Assembly: GCF_040719375.1 (NCBI RefSeq)
Contig: NZ_JBFDTP010000001.1
Location: 1,488,001-1,552,000 of the forward strand
DNA length: 64,000 nt
DNA from: Clostridium sp. AN503
GTDB taxonomy: Bacteria; Bacillota; Clostridia; Lachnospirales; Lachnospiraceae
Reading direction: 5' to 3'
The notes under the pieces were generated by a model that saw only the letters and a program-made list of their open reading frames with translations, had not been told where the DNA came from and did not search any database. Positions 39,975 to 48,444 of this stretch are shown here, piece after piece; the stretch's first letter is position 1, and the number at the start of each line of letters is the position of its first letter. Made by a program: the position numbers and the translations under genes.

Positions 39975-42000
39975 GATTATGATATCCTCTTCAGTACTGA
40001 TTGTGGCGGTCAGCCTGCTCTCTTTCTTGCTGCGGGGACGGATCAGTCCTCATCTAAGATATGGCATGTGGGGACTGGTGGCGATCAGATTGACAGTGCC
40101 GTGGATTTACCCTCTTCAGATGCTTTTCGCAGCGTGGAAGAGCCGGTTCAGCGTGATGAATGCGGCAGAGGCTGTGCGCGGGCAGGTGATAGCGGGAACC
40201 GTACTGGAACCATTGGCGGACAATGTGGTATCCGGGCGTGTGTATCAGTTTGGGCCAGAAGAATTATCTGGAGACTTTGCGGCAAATGCCATACAGAAAG
40301 CGGCGGGTATTGACTGGCAGCTTTGGATCATGGTGATCTGGGTCTTGGGCAGTATGATCCTTTTCGGATATATGTTTTGGGTTAACCTGCGGTTCCAGAA
40401 GAAGCTGCGGAGTGTGAGAAAACCCTACCAGGGGAAAATACCTGTATTTGTTAACCGGCCGGTTTATGTGGCGGAGGGATTGTTTTCGCCCTGTTTTGTC
40501 GGCAACAGACATGAAGAAGCCATTTATCTTCCGGCATTTATTGCGGAAGACGAGGAAAAGACGAGGCACGCTCTTGCACATGAAATGGGGCATGTGCTGC
40601 ATTCGGACAAGCTGTGGGGGATGGTTCGCTGCGGACTTTTGTGCTTCTACTGGCTGAATCCGTTTGTGTGGCTGGCGGCTGTGCTGTCGCGCCGGGATTG
40701 TGAAATATCCTGCGACGAGGCTGCGGTCGGTCTGCTGGGGGAAGCGGAGCGTTTTGCTTATGGGAAGACTTTGGTGGATCTGATCGCAGCGCGGGACCAG
40801 GGGCAGGGGCTGTTTTCGATCGCCACTACGATGGCAGCCGGAAAAGCAACTGTCAGGGAGCGCATACAGCTCCTTGTGAAGCATCCCAAAACAACAGGGA
40901 TGATGTGTATCCTGGTGGCTGCTGTAACAGCGGTGCTGGTGGCATGTACATTTTCCGGAGGTTCAGAACATAGCCTGGCCCCGGAGGAGCCTGCCGCTGT
41001 GAAGATCAGGGGATTCGGAGACGGGGATGAGCTTGTTTTATTAAGTGAGTCCCGGTACGGCAATTATTATGAACTGATATTACAGCGCAGGGATGAAGTT
41101 ACCGGGGAGGCCCTGCCAGTAAATATATCTCTCAGGAATGAGGCGGAAGGCGGGGAAATTCGTGTGACAGCTTATGCTGATGAAGCAGGGACGATACGCT
41201 CAGAAGGGATGGACATGGGATTTGGTTATTCTGCCAATGCATCGGATGGATATGCATTCCGGGTGAGTTTCTGGAATATGCAGGGCGCGCCTTTTTACCG
41301 GATTGAGCTGGCGGAGGGAGAAAGGAGTGTGGCGTATCAATATGCGGCGAAGGATGAAAATCCGGTGGAGATAAGTGCATTTCGGGAGTTGCTTCCCGGT
41401 CAGCACGATACGGGGGCAGTCATCGAAAAGATCCAGGTGTATTCCAATGCAGTGTGGATCCTGATGAGTGGAAAAAATGCAGAGGAGGCACAGCAGTTTT
41501 ATAACCAGAACTTTGTCGGCCTCCGGTTGGAAGGGGAGTCCACAGGTCAGCCGCTGCACCTGCCGTTTTTTGGAAGCCAGGACGGCAGGGCTATAAACCT
41601 GCTGTATCAGTTTGAACCGGGGACATTTCCGGATATTGCCATAAAAGAGGTGGTAACGGGAAAGGACAATGCAGGGGGCTGGAGCGTGACGGAGCTGGAC
41701 AGCTGGCAGTTCGGGAAAACGGTAAGGGCTTTTTCAGAAGCCTGTCTGAGCGGGGATATGGATACTGCGCGCAGCTATAGTGCCATGCAGGAAGCAGAGC
41801 TGGAAAATCTTATGCAGACAGCGCCTGGGAAAGGCGTACAGCTGACTTATACCAGGGATGAAAAGGAGCCGGAGCAAAAGGCATTTGCCTCCTGTGGGTT
41901 CCTGGCGGAGGGGGAGACGGACAGCTTTACTTATCTCAGCATGGAGGTGGAACAAATCGGTGGAGTATGGAAAGTGACATCTGCCGGCTATGAAAAATAA
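39967..42000 (+). CDS. BlaR1-like M56 membrane metalloprotease with an unusual sensor domain
   Basis: The 677-residue protein has helices near residues 5-22, 30-48 and 115-140, then the M56 protease segment HALAHEMGHVLHSDKL (HEMGH zinc site) with the downstream CEISCDEAAV Glu. A further helix (MCILVAAVTAVLVAC, about residue 310) leads into an external domain of about 350 residues. That domain lacks a penicillin-binding S-x-x-K/KTG pattern and is predicted beta-rich. It therefore should not be a beta-lactam sensor, and the signal is unknown. No beta-lactamase gene is nearby. Confidence 0.85.
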   Translation: MIEIMISSSVLIVAVSLLSFLLRGRISPHLRYGMWGLVAIRLTVPWIYPLQMLFAAWKSRFSVMNAAEAVRGQVIAGTVLEPLADNVVSGRVYQFGPEELSGDFAANAIQKAAGIDWQLWIMVIWVLGSMILFGYMFWVNLRFQKKLRSVRKPYQGKIPVFVNRPVYVAEGLFSPCFVGNRHEEAIYLPAFIAEDEEKTRHALAHEMGHVLHSDKLWGMVRCGLLCFYWLNPFVWLAAVLSRRDCEISCDEAAVGLLGEAERFAYGKTLVDLIAARDQGQGLFSIATTMAAGKATVRERIQLLVKHPKTTGMMCILVAAVTAVLVACTFSGGSEHSLAPEEPAAVKIRGFGDGDELVLLSESRYGNYYELILQRRDEVTGEALPVNISLRNEAEGGEIRVTAYADEAGTIRSEGMDMGFGYSANASDGYAFRVSFWNMQGAPFYRIELAEGERSVAYQYAAKDENPVEISAFRELLPGQHDTGAVIEKIQVYSNAVWILMSGKNAEEAQQFYNQNFVGLRLEGESTGQPLHLPFFGSQDGRAINLLYQFEPGTFPDIAIKEVVTGKDNAGGWSVTELDSWQFGKTVRAFSEACLSGDMDTARSYSAMQEAELENLMQTAPGKGVQLTYTRDEKEPEQKAFASCGFLAEGETDSFTYLSMEVEQIGGVWKVTSAGYEK

Positions 42001-42094
42001 AAGTGAGATCCTGCTGCGAGGAAATGATGTTGTTTGTCCACTTAAAATTCCAAGTTTCTTTTCTCAAAAGGTAGAAAACTATAAGAAAATCAGG

Positions 42095-42100
42095 TATAAT
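42095..42100 (+). promoter_or_regulatory. -10 element of the glgB promoter
   Basis: TATAAT lies 80 bases ahead of glgB. The matching -35 region (TAGAAA at 42072-42077) is weak. Confidence 0.4.
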
Positions 42101-42180
42101 AAAAGTCAGAATAAAATGCCGGAAATTGAGAAAAGTCTGGAATTTTGTCGAATATCATATACAAACAAGGGGGATTTCCT

Positions 42181-45135
42181 ATGGATAAGGTATTATATGA
42201 CTTAATGGACTGGGCAGGCATCGAGGAGATCGTTTATTCCGAATCAGCCAACCCTGAGCAGCTTCTTGGCCCGCATCTGGTGAAGGAGGGCCTGCTGATC
42301 CAGGCATTTATCCCAACAGCGGTGAGCATTTCTGTGAAGCTGGCCAATGGGAGGAAATATCCCATGGAACAGCAGGATGATGACGGGTTCTATGCAGTTT
42401 TAGTGCCGCGCAAGAGTATGGCGGAGTACACGCTGTTAGTGACCTATGACACCGGGATCACCGAGGAGATCCATGATCCCTACGCGTACGCATCGCTGTA
42501 CAGCGAAACGGATTTAAAGAAGTTTGAAGCCGGTATTTATTATGATGTGTACCGGAAGATGGGAGCGCATCCCATGAGGCTGTCCGGCGTATCCGGCGTG
42601 TATTTTTCAGTGTGGGCGCCGTGCGCCATGCGCGTCAGCGTTGTGGGCAATTTTAACCTGTGGGACGGCAGACGCCATCAGATGAAGCGGCAGGGGGATT
42701 CCGGTATATTTGAACTGTTTATCCCGGGTCTGGAAGTTGGTGAGATTTACAAATACGAGATAAAGAACCAGAGGGGAGAGCCGATGCTAAAGGCCGATCC
42801 CTACGGGAATTTTGCAGAGCTGCGCCCGAATAACGCGTCGGTAGTTTGGGACATCGGCGGGTTTGGCTGGAATGACGGTGCGTGGATGGAAGGACGGGAG
42901 AAGGCCAATACAAAGCTTCAGCCGATGTCCATCTACGAGCTGCATCTTGGTTCCTGGATGCGCAAGCCTATTGAAAAGGACGAAGCCGGTGAGGAGATCA
43001 TTGGCTCTGAGTTCTATAACTACAGAGAGATTGCCCCGAAGCTGGCGGATTATGTGAAGGATATGGGATATACCCATGTGGAGTTGATGCCGGTGATGGA
43101 GCATCCGCTGGACGCTTCCTGGGGATATCAGGTGACTGGGTATTATGCGCCTACCAGCAGATATGGTACGCCGGATGATTTCATGTATTTTATGAACTAT
43201 ATGCATGAACAGGGGATCGGCGTGATCCTGGACTGGGTACCGGCCCACTTCCCCCGTGATGCATATGGCCTGGCGTGCTTTGACGGGACCTGTGTATATG
43301 AGCACAAGGATCCTCGTCAGGGCTCACATCCGCATTGGGGAACGCTGATCTACAATTATGGGCGTCCGCAGGTGACAAATTTCCTGATCTCCAACGCGCT
43401 CTTCTGGGCGGAGCAGTATCATGCGGACGGAATCCGGATGGATGCGGTGGCTTCCATGCTGTACCTGGATTACGGCAAGAACGATGGCGAGTGGGTTGCC
43501 AATATTTACGGCGGGCATGAGAATCTGGAAGCTGTGGAGTTTTTAAAGCATTTGAATTCTGTATTTAAAAAGCGGGTAAAGGGAGCGGTTCTGATCGCGG
43601 AGGAATCTACGGCCTGGCCGCAGATCACCAGCAGTGTAAAAGAAGGCGGGCTTGGTTTTGACTACAAGTGGAACATGGGCTGGATGAACGATTTTACCGG
43701 ATATATGCAGTATGACCCCTATTTCCGCAGCCACCATTATGGGGAGCTGACCTTTAGCATGCTTTATGCATATAGCGAGGACTTTGTGCTGGTATTCTCC
43801 CATGACGAGGTGGTGCACGGCAAGGCCTCCATGCTGTGCAAGATGCCGGGTGAGACCTATGAGGCCAAGTCGGACAACCTGCGGGCTGCCTATGCATTTA
43901 TGTATGCCCACCCAGGCAAGAAGCTGTTGTTTATGGGACAGGAGTTTGCGCAGGTATCCGAGTGGAACGAGAATGAGGAGCTGCCATGGAATATCCTGGA
44001 GTATCCGGTACACAAAAACATGCAGGAGTATGTAAAAGCGCTTAATACGTTCTACCGGTCACATCCGGCCCTGTATGAGCGGGATTTCCAGCCGGAGGGT
44101 TTTGAGTGGATCAACTGTACTTCGGGCAACGAAAATATCCTTGTGTTCCTGAGAAAAACAGACAGACCGGAAGAGACGCTTTTGTTTGTTTGTAACTTTG
44201 CTCCTGTTGTGCATGAGAAATATCAGGTAGGTGTACCGTTCTATGGCAAATACAAAGAAGTATTTAACAGTGATGCGTCTGCGTACGGCGGCAGCGGAAA
44301 AGGCAATCCGCGTGCCAAGACCAGCAAACAGGAAGAGTGGGACGGGCGGGACAATTCGCTTGTGATCGACGTACCGCCGATGTCCGTGACGGCGTTTACC
44401 TGTACACCGATGCCGGAACCGAAAAAGAAGGCTGTGAAAGCGCCAGCGAAGAAGGCGGCAGCAAAGGCGCCTGCAAAAGAGGCTGTAAAAACGGCAGCCA
44501 AAACTTCTGTAAAGGAAGCTGTAAAAACAGCGGAAAAAGCGCCGTCTGGGGAGGCTATAAAAAAGGTGGCGAAGACACCTGCAAAGGAAGCTGCAAAAAC
44601 GATAGAAAAGGCATCTGAGAAGAAGGCTGCAAAATCGGTAGAAAAGACACCTGCAAAAGAAGCTGTAGAAACGACGACAAAGGCACCTGCGAAGGAAGCT
44701 GTAGAAACAGCGGAAAAAACTCCAGCGAAGGAAGCTGTAAAAACGGCGGAAAAAACTCCAGCCAAGGAAGCTGTAAAAACGGCGGAAAAAACTCCAGCGA
44801 AGGAAGCTGTAAAAACGGCGGAAAAAACTCCAGCCAAGGAAGCAGTAGAAACAGCGGAAAAAACTCCAGCGGAGGAAACTGCAAAAACAGCGGCAAAGGC
44901 ACCTGCAAAGGAGGCTGTAAAAACGGCAGCAAAAGCACCTGTGACGGAGGCTGTAAAAACGGCAGCAAAAGCTCTAGCAAAGGAAGCTGTAAAAACTTTG
45001 GTAAAAGCGCCGTCTGAGGCTGCGGCGAACAAGGCGGCAGCGAACAAACCGGCGAAAGAAGCTGTGGAGAAGGCTGCAGGAAAAACTACAAAAAGGCCCG
45101 GTGGAAAAACAGCACCTGGAAAAAATAAGAAGTAG
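42181..45135 (+). CDS. glgB: 1,4-alpha-glucan branching enzyme with a Lys/Ala repeat tail
   Basis: ATG 42181 follows a GGGGG site. The protein has amino CBM48-type domains (FSVWAPCAMRVSVVGNFNLW), a GH13 barrel with nucleophile Asp421 (GIRMDAV), acid Glu474 (IAEEST) and His541-Asp542 (FSHDEVVHGK), and a carboxyl beta domain ending near residue 743. It makes alpha-1,6 branches in glycogen. Residues 744-984 form an extra tail of about 240 residues built of 12-residue units such as AKEAVKTAEKTP, highly basic/acidic mixed, Ala-rich and helical. Known GlgB proteins stop before such a tail. It resembles histone-H1-like or low-complexity linkers and may bind polyanions or a partner. No other glycogen gene is adjacent. 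Confidence 0.93.
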   Translation: MDKVLYDLMDWAGIEEIVYSESANPEQLLGPHLVKEGLLIQAFIPTAVSISVKLANGRKYPMEQQDDDGFYAVLVPRKSMAEYTLLVTYDTGITEEIHDPYAYASLYSETDLKKFEAGIYYDVYRKMGAHPMRLSGVSGVYFSVWAPCAMRVSVVGNFNLWDGRRHQMKRQGDSGIFELFIPGLEVGEIYKYEIKNQRGEPMLKADPYGNFAELRPNNASVVWDIGGFGWNDGAWMEGREKANTKLQPMSIYELHLGSWMRKPIEKDEAGEEIIGSEFYNYREIAPKLADYVKDMGYTHVELMPVMEHPLDASWGYQVTGYYAPTSRYGTPDDFMYFMNYMHEQGIGVILDWVPAHFPRDAYGLACFDGTCVYEHKDPRQGSHPHWGTLIYNYGRPQVTNFLISNALFWAEQYHADGIRMDAVASMLYLDYGKNDGEWVANIYGGHENLEAVEFLKHLNSVFKKRVKGAVLIAEESTAWPQITSSVKEGGLGFDYKWNMGWMNDFTGYMQYDPYFRSHHYGELTFSMLYAYSEDFVLVFSHDEVVHGKASMLCKMPGETYEAKSDNLRAAYAFMYAHPGKKLLFMGQEFAQVSEWNENEELPWNILEYPVHKNMQEYVKALNTFYRSHPALYERDFQPEGFEWINCTSGNENILVFLRKTDRPEETLLFVCNFAPVVHEKYQVGVPFYGKYKEVFNSDASAYGGSGKGNPRAKTSKQEEWDGRDNSLVIDVPPMSVTAFTCTPMPEPKKKAVKAPAKKAAAKAPAKEAVKTAAKTSVKEAVKTAEKAPSGEAIKKVAKTPAKEAAKTIEKASEKKAAKSVEKTPAKEAVETTTKAPAKEAVETAEKTPAKEAVKTAEKTPAKEAVKTAEKTPAKEAVKTAEKTPAKEAVETAEKTPAEETAKTAAKAPAKEAVKTAAKAPVTEAVKTAAKALAKEAVKTLVKAPSEAAANKAAANKPAKEAVEKAAGKTTKRPGGKTAPGKNKK
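44410..45132 (+). repeat. In-frame tandem repeats encoding the GlgB tail
   Basis: The 3' end of glgB consists of degenerate units of 36 bases, most regular between about 44690 and 44880, where GCGGAAAAAACTCCAGC recurs with few changes. Units encode AKEAV(K/E)TAEKTP. The regularity makes the copy number likely to vary between strains. Confidence 0.85.
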
Positions 45136-45170
45136 GATATAGAGAAAAGAGCATAGCTTTTAAATCGGTT

Positions 45171-45206
45171 AAAGAGGAGTTCCAATTTGTGGGACTCCTT
45201 TTTCGT
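45171..45206 (+). terminator. Terminator after glgB
   Basis: AAAGAGGAGTTCC pairs with GGGACTCCTTTTT around an AATTTGT loop, ending in a T-run. Confidence 0.8.
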
Positions 45207-45265
45207 ATGCGTCTGTTTAACATGATGCAGGATAGAATCCCATTTTTTGGAATGTTCTATTTTAT

Positions 45266-45293
45266 TTGAAAAATACCCCAGATAAGTTATAAT
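45266..45293 (+). promoter_or_regulatory. Promoter of the two-component system beside the TRAP locus
   Basis: TTGAAA (45266-45271) and a perfect TATAAT (45288-45293) are 16 bases apart. Transcription would start near 45300, which argues against translation from ATG 45297 and for ATG 45336. Confidence 0.65.
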
Positions 45294-45335
45294 GAAATGC
45301 GAAAGGGTACCATAATTGGGAGTAGGTGGCTTGGT

Positions 45336-46805
45336 ATGGGATATAAAAAAGGACAATATTCATTGAAACGGGATCTTTTAAAGACTTATGTGGTGGTAAT
45401 TCTAATTTCTATTGCGGTATACTGCGGTCTTTCTATCAGCAGAAATAACATCAGTGATCAAATGGAGGCTATTACAGATAATAATTTAAAAATAAGCAGG
45501 CTTTCACTTTTGATTCCGGAGAGACAGAATCAGGTTCAACCCTATTTGTATCCGGAGAGTGAAGAAAAAGCGGACATGTACCGTTTAAATAATGAGATTG
45601 GGGAAATTCTCACAGATATTAGTAAGATGTGTGAGAATCCAACCGATGATTATCTTGCGTATTCCCGGATATTAAGCCAGGTGAATGGCCATTATCTGGA
45701 ATGCCTGGAGGAGTACCAGAAGGAGGAGATAAGTTCGCAGATGCATTATTACAGTGGAACTTACCTTCGCACTATTTCGGATGAATTGAAAAAATATACC
45801 AGCTTGTTGATGGCAGAATATTTAAATTATAGTTATGCTGCATTTAATCACAGCATGGAACAGTATAAGGTTCTGGAGTTGAGAATCAACCTGGTGATGG
45901 TTTGTGTAGTATTCGCCAGCCTGATCTATATGGCGGTGGTCAGTCAGCGTATATGGAAGTTTTTGAATTCGGTTTCCGACTACACGGGTCATTTATCCCG
46001 GCATGAATGGGATGCTGCGGATATGGATGCAGGGCGGTACCGGGAGTTTAACATGGTGATAAAAGCGCTGAATTTCATGAAAAGCGAAATCAATAATTAT
46101 ATTATCGAAATGAGAAATAAGAACCAGATTGAACTTCAGCTCCAGGAAGAACAGCTGAGGAATGAAAAAAACCGCAGTATGCTGAAAGAGGCAGGACTAA
46201 AAATGCTTCAGATGCAGATTAACCCCCATTTTTTGTTTAATACATTGAATTTGATTATGAGGACTGTACAGATGAAAGAAAATCAGACAGCGGTGGAGCT
46301 GATCCAGTCAACTGCCCGGATTCTAAGGAGCAGTATTTCTATAAAATCGCCACTTATACCTTTGCAGGATGAACTGGATAATCTGGAGGCATATTTATAT
46401 ATCCAAAGGCTGAGATACCAGGACAGGATTGATTTTGTGACATGCTATCAGATCGACTGTGCAGATACGCTTATGGCGCCTCCGATTATCCTGCAGCCGC
46501 TGGTGGAAAATTCCATTCTTCATGGCTTGAAAGACAGAAGAGATGGAGGAACTGTCCGGATATCTGTATCAGAAAAGGAGACATGTGTAGAAATATATGT
46601 GTCGGATAATGGAAGTGGATTTGATCAGGAGCTGCTGGAGAAATTGGAGCAGGGAGATACAGACAGAATCGGGCTTATGAATGTGAAAAAGAGGCTTCAG
46701 CTGCAGTTTTCCAGACCAGATGTCTTTCTGATATCCAGTGTAAAGGGGCAGGGGGCAGATATCAGAATAAGAATACCAAAGCATAGAGAGGAGCAGGTAC
46801 TGTGA
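45336..46805 (+). CDS. YesM-type sensor histidine kinase
   Basis: From ATG 45336 the 489-residue protein has helix one (about 15-35), an all-helical external sensor, helix two near 185-205, a HAMP-like linker, and the His_kinase domain with MQINPHFLFNTLNLIMRT (phospho-His298) and ATPase motifs (LQPLVENSILHGL, DNGSGF, IGLMNVKKRL). The regulator gene starts four bases before its stop. Position upstream of a TRAP transporter and sulfatases suggests that it senses their substrate. Confidence 0.9.
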   Translation: MGYKKGQYSLKRDLLKTYVVVILISIAVYCGLSISRNNISDQMEAITDNNLKISRLSLLIPERQNQVQPYLYPESEEKADMYRLNNEIGEILTDISKMCENPTDDYLAYSRILSQVNGHYLECLEEYQKEEISSQMHYYSGTYLRTISDELKKYTSLLMAEYLNYSYAAFNHSMEQYKVLELRINLVMVCVVFASLIYMAVVSQRIWKFLNSVSDYTGHLSRHEWDAADMDAGRYREFNMVIKALNFMKSEINNYIIEMRNKNQIELQLQEEQLRNEKNRSMLKEAGLKMLQMQINPHFLFNTLNLIMRTVQMKENQTAVELIQSTARILRSSISIKSPLIPLQDELDNLEAYLYIQRLRYQDRIDFVTCYQIDCADTLMAPPIILQPLVENSILHGLKDRRDGGTVRISVSEKETCVEIYVSDNGSGFDQELLEKLEQGDTDRIGLMNVKKRLQLQFSRPDVFLISSVKGQGADIRIRIPKHREEQVL

Positions 46806-46960
46806 TCAAGGTTTTGATAGCGGAAGATGAGGCAATTGAAAGAAAATACTTAACGCATCTGATCGGAGGCTTGGAAGCACAGGATATTTTTGTAACAGCA
46901 TCCTGTGCTGACGGTGAGGAAGCAGTGCTGGAGGCAGAAGCTGCCGGCCTGATATTTTGA
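46802..46960 (+). pseudogene. 5' fragment of the response regulator (frameshift)
   Basis: GTG 46802 overlaps the kinase stop and reads VIKVLIAEDEAIERKYL and ASCADGEEAVLEAEAAGL, the start of a receiver domain, then stops at 46958-46960. The expected continuation (PDILILDIEMPK) is in the next frame. Adding a C in GGCCTG near 46947 restores an uninterrupted 510-residue regulator spanning 46802-48333. Confidence 0.7.
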
Positions 46961-48333
46961 TCCTGGATATTGAAATGCCTAAACTGAATGGGCTTGAGGC
47001 AGCGAAGCAGATCCGGAGCCGGTTACCTGATGTGCGGATACTGATCCTGACGGCTTTCAGTGAATTCGAGTATGCAAAAATGGCAATCCGTATTGGTGTA
47101 GATGATTATTTTGTGAAGCCTGGGAGTGATGAACAGCTTATAGAAAAGGTGTCTGCGCTGGCAGAACAGGTAAAGAAAGAGAAAGAGGAGCAGGAGCACC
47201 TGCTTTTTGTGAAGGCGCAGTTAAGCCAATATGATAAAGTGCTCATAGAAGAATTGATGACATCTGTGATATTTTCAAGGAAGGATGCAGCTGAATATTT
47301 CATCGATTATATTGGCCTGCAGAGAATTACCATGAAAAGCTACTTTTGCTGTATCGTTTGTCAGGAGCCGGAAGCTGACATAACCGAGGACATGGTTTCC
47401 GATATTGGAGAGATATTTCGGGAAGGAGGCTGCCGTTATGCGGGAACCGGGCAGAGGAATGAATGGACATTTTTGGTGTACTCAGAAAAGCTTATCCGGC
47501 GGCAGCATTTCCGCGATCAGATCCTTCACAGATTCTTGAATATTTCCGATGGGTTCTGCCGATGTGAGGTCAGCGAGGTTTATGAGGATGCGGGAATGGT
47601 GCTGGAGGCATACCGGCAGGCGAAGGACAAAATAGAGGCAGGAAAGGCACAAAGGCATGAAAAGGAACCGCTCCGCGCGATTCTGTACCGGTATGAGACC
47701 GTCTGGATGGATGCCGCTCTGTCAGGCAAAGTACTGGACTGCCGGAAAGAGGCGGTGATATTTAGCCAGGAATTCCAATTCCAGAAGGATGGGCTGGAAA
47801 ATGGAAAAAGCAGCGTGTACTTTTTGTATATGCTGCTTACAAGGGATGTCATGCAGTTTTTTAACCGCGAGTTAAAATTTGAGCGGATACAGGATTTTCG
47901 CGAGCGGGTACAGGTGATCAGGAATTTTAATATGCTGCAGCAGGTGACTTCAGAACTTCTCGAGGAAATACTGAGGACTGTGCGGGAGCAGAAGGCAAGG
48001 AAAGAAGACAAGCTGGTTCTTATGGTAGCTGATTATTTGAAGGCTCATTTTCGCGAGGAGTTATCGCTTAACGGGGTGGCGGAGCACTTTCGGATGAGTC
48101 CATATCATTTGAGCAAGATGTTTCCTAAAACGATGGGAGCCAGTTTCGTGGAATATCTGACGAACCTTAGGGTGGAATGTGCGAAAACGATGTTGATGAC
48201 CGGGACATATTCCATCACAGATGTTGCATTTTCTGTCGGTTATCAGGACAGTGGGTATTTTAGTAAGGTATTTAAAAAGATGACCGGGCTTAGTCCGAGA
48301 GAATTTTCAGAAAGCGTGTCAAGAAAAAAGTAG
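46957..48333 (+). CDS. Response regulator, receiver plus AraC-type HTH (3' part after frameshift)
   Basis: This frame holds the rest of the receiver (phospho-acceptor Asp in LILDIEMPKLNG, LTAFSEFEYAKMAI, DDYFVKPGS), a middle domain of about 250 residues, and a carboxyl AraC-type DNA-binding domain (LNGVAEHFRMSPYHLSKMF; YSITDVAFSVGYQDSGYFSKVF). The first codon here (TTG 46957) is not the real start. It probably activates the TRAP operon, whose leader has a pair of direct repeats beginning a few bases after this gene's stop. Confidence 0.82.
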   Translation: MILDIEMPKLNGLEAAKQIRSRLPDVRILILTAFSEFEYAKMAIRIGVDDYFVKPGSDEQLIEKVSALAEQVKKEKEEQEHLLFVKAQLSQYDKVLIEELMTSVIFSRKDAAEYFIDYIGLQRITMKSYFCCIVCQEPEADITEDMVSDIGEIFREGGCRYAGTGQRNEWTFLVYSEKLIRRQHFRDQILHRFLNISDGFCRCEVSEVYEDAGMVLEAYRQAKDKIEAGKAQRHEKEPLRAILYRYETVWMDAALSGKVLDCRKEAVIFSQEFQFQKDGLENGKSSVYFLYMLLTRDVMQFFNRELKFERIQDFRERVQVIRNFNMLQQVTSELLEEILRTVREQKARKEDKLVLMVADYLKAHFREELSLNGVAEHFRMSPYHLSKMFPKTMGASFVEYLTNLRVECAKTMLMTGTYSITDVAFSVGYQDSGYFSKVFKKMTGLSPREFSESVSRKK

Positions 48334-48335
48334 AT

Positions 48336-48397
48336 AACAAAATATTGCCGGAATAAACAAAATATTACAAGAATTTGGGACAGATCCTCTCTATAAT
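48336..48397 (+). promoter_or_regulatory. Activator-type promoter of the TRAP operon with direct repeats
   Basis: AACAAAATATT occurs at 48336-48346 and again at 48356-48366, exactly 20 bases apart (two helical turns). A perfect TATAAT follows at 48392-48397, but the -35 position (48369-48374) is poor. Paired direct repeats just ahead of a weak -35 box are the usual target of AraC-type regulators such as the one encoded immediately upstream. Confidence 0.65.
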
Positions 48398-48444
48398 AAA
48401 AACAGAATCAGTCTTAACAATTTCTTAGCAGGAGGGTCGGAAAT

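Noticed and set aside
45297..45335. Earlier start codon for the second YesM-type kinase
   Set aside because: ATG 45297 lies four bases after the -10 box, before the expected transcription start. ATG 45336 has a purine-rich site upstream.
44241..45356. Minus-strand open frame (about 371 codons), Phe/Ala-rich, opposite the glgB tail
   Set aside because: Its repetitive sequence is just the complement of the Lys/Ala repeat. It has no start signals.
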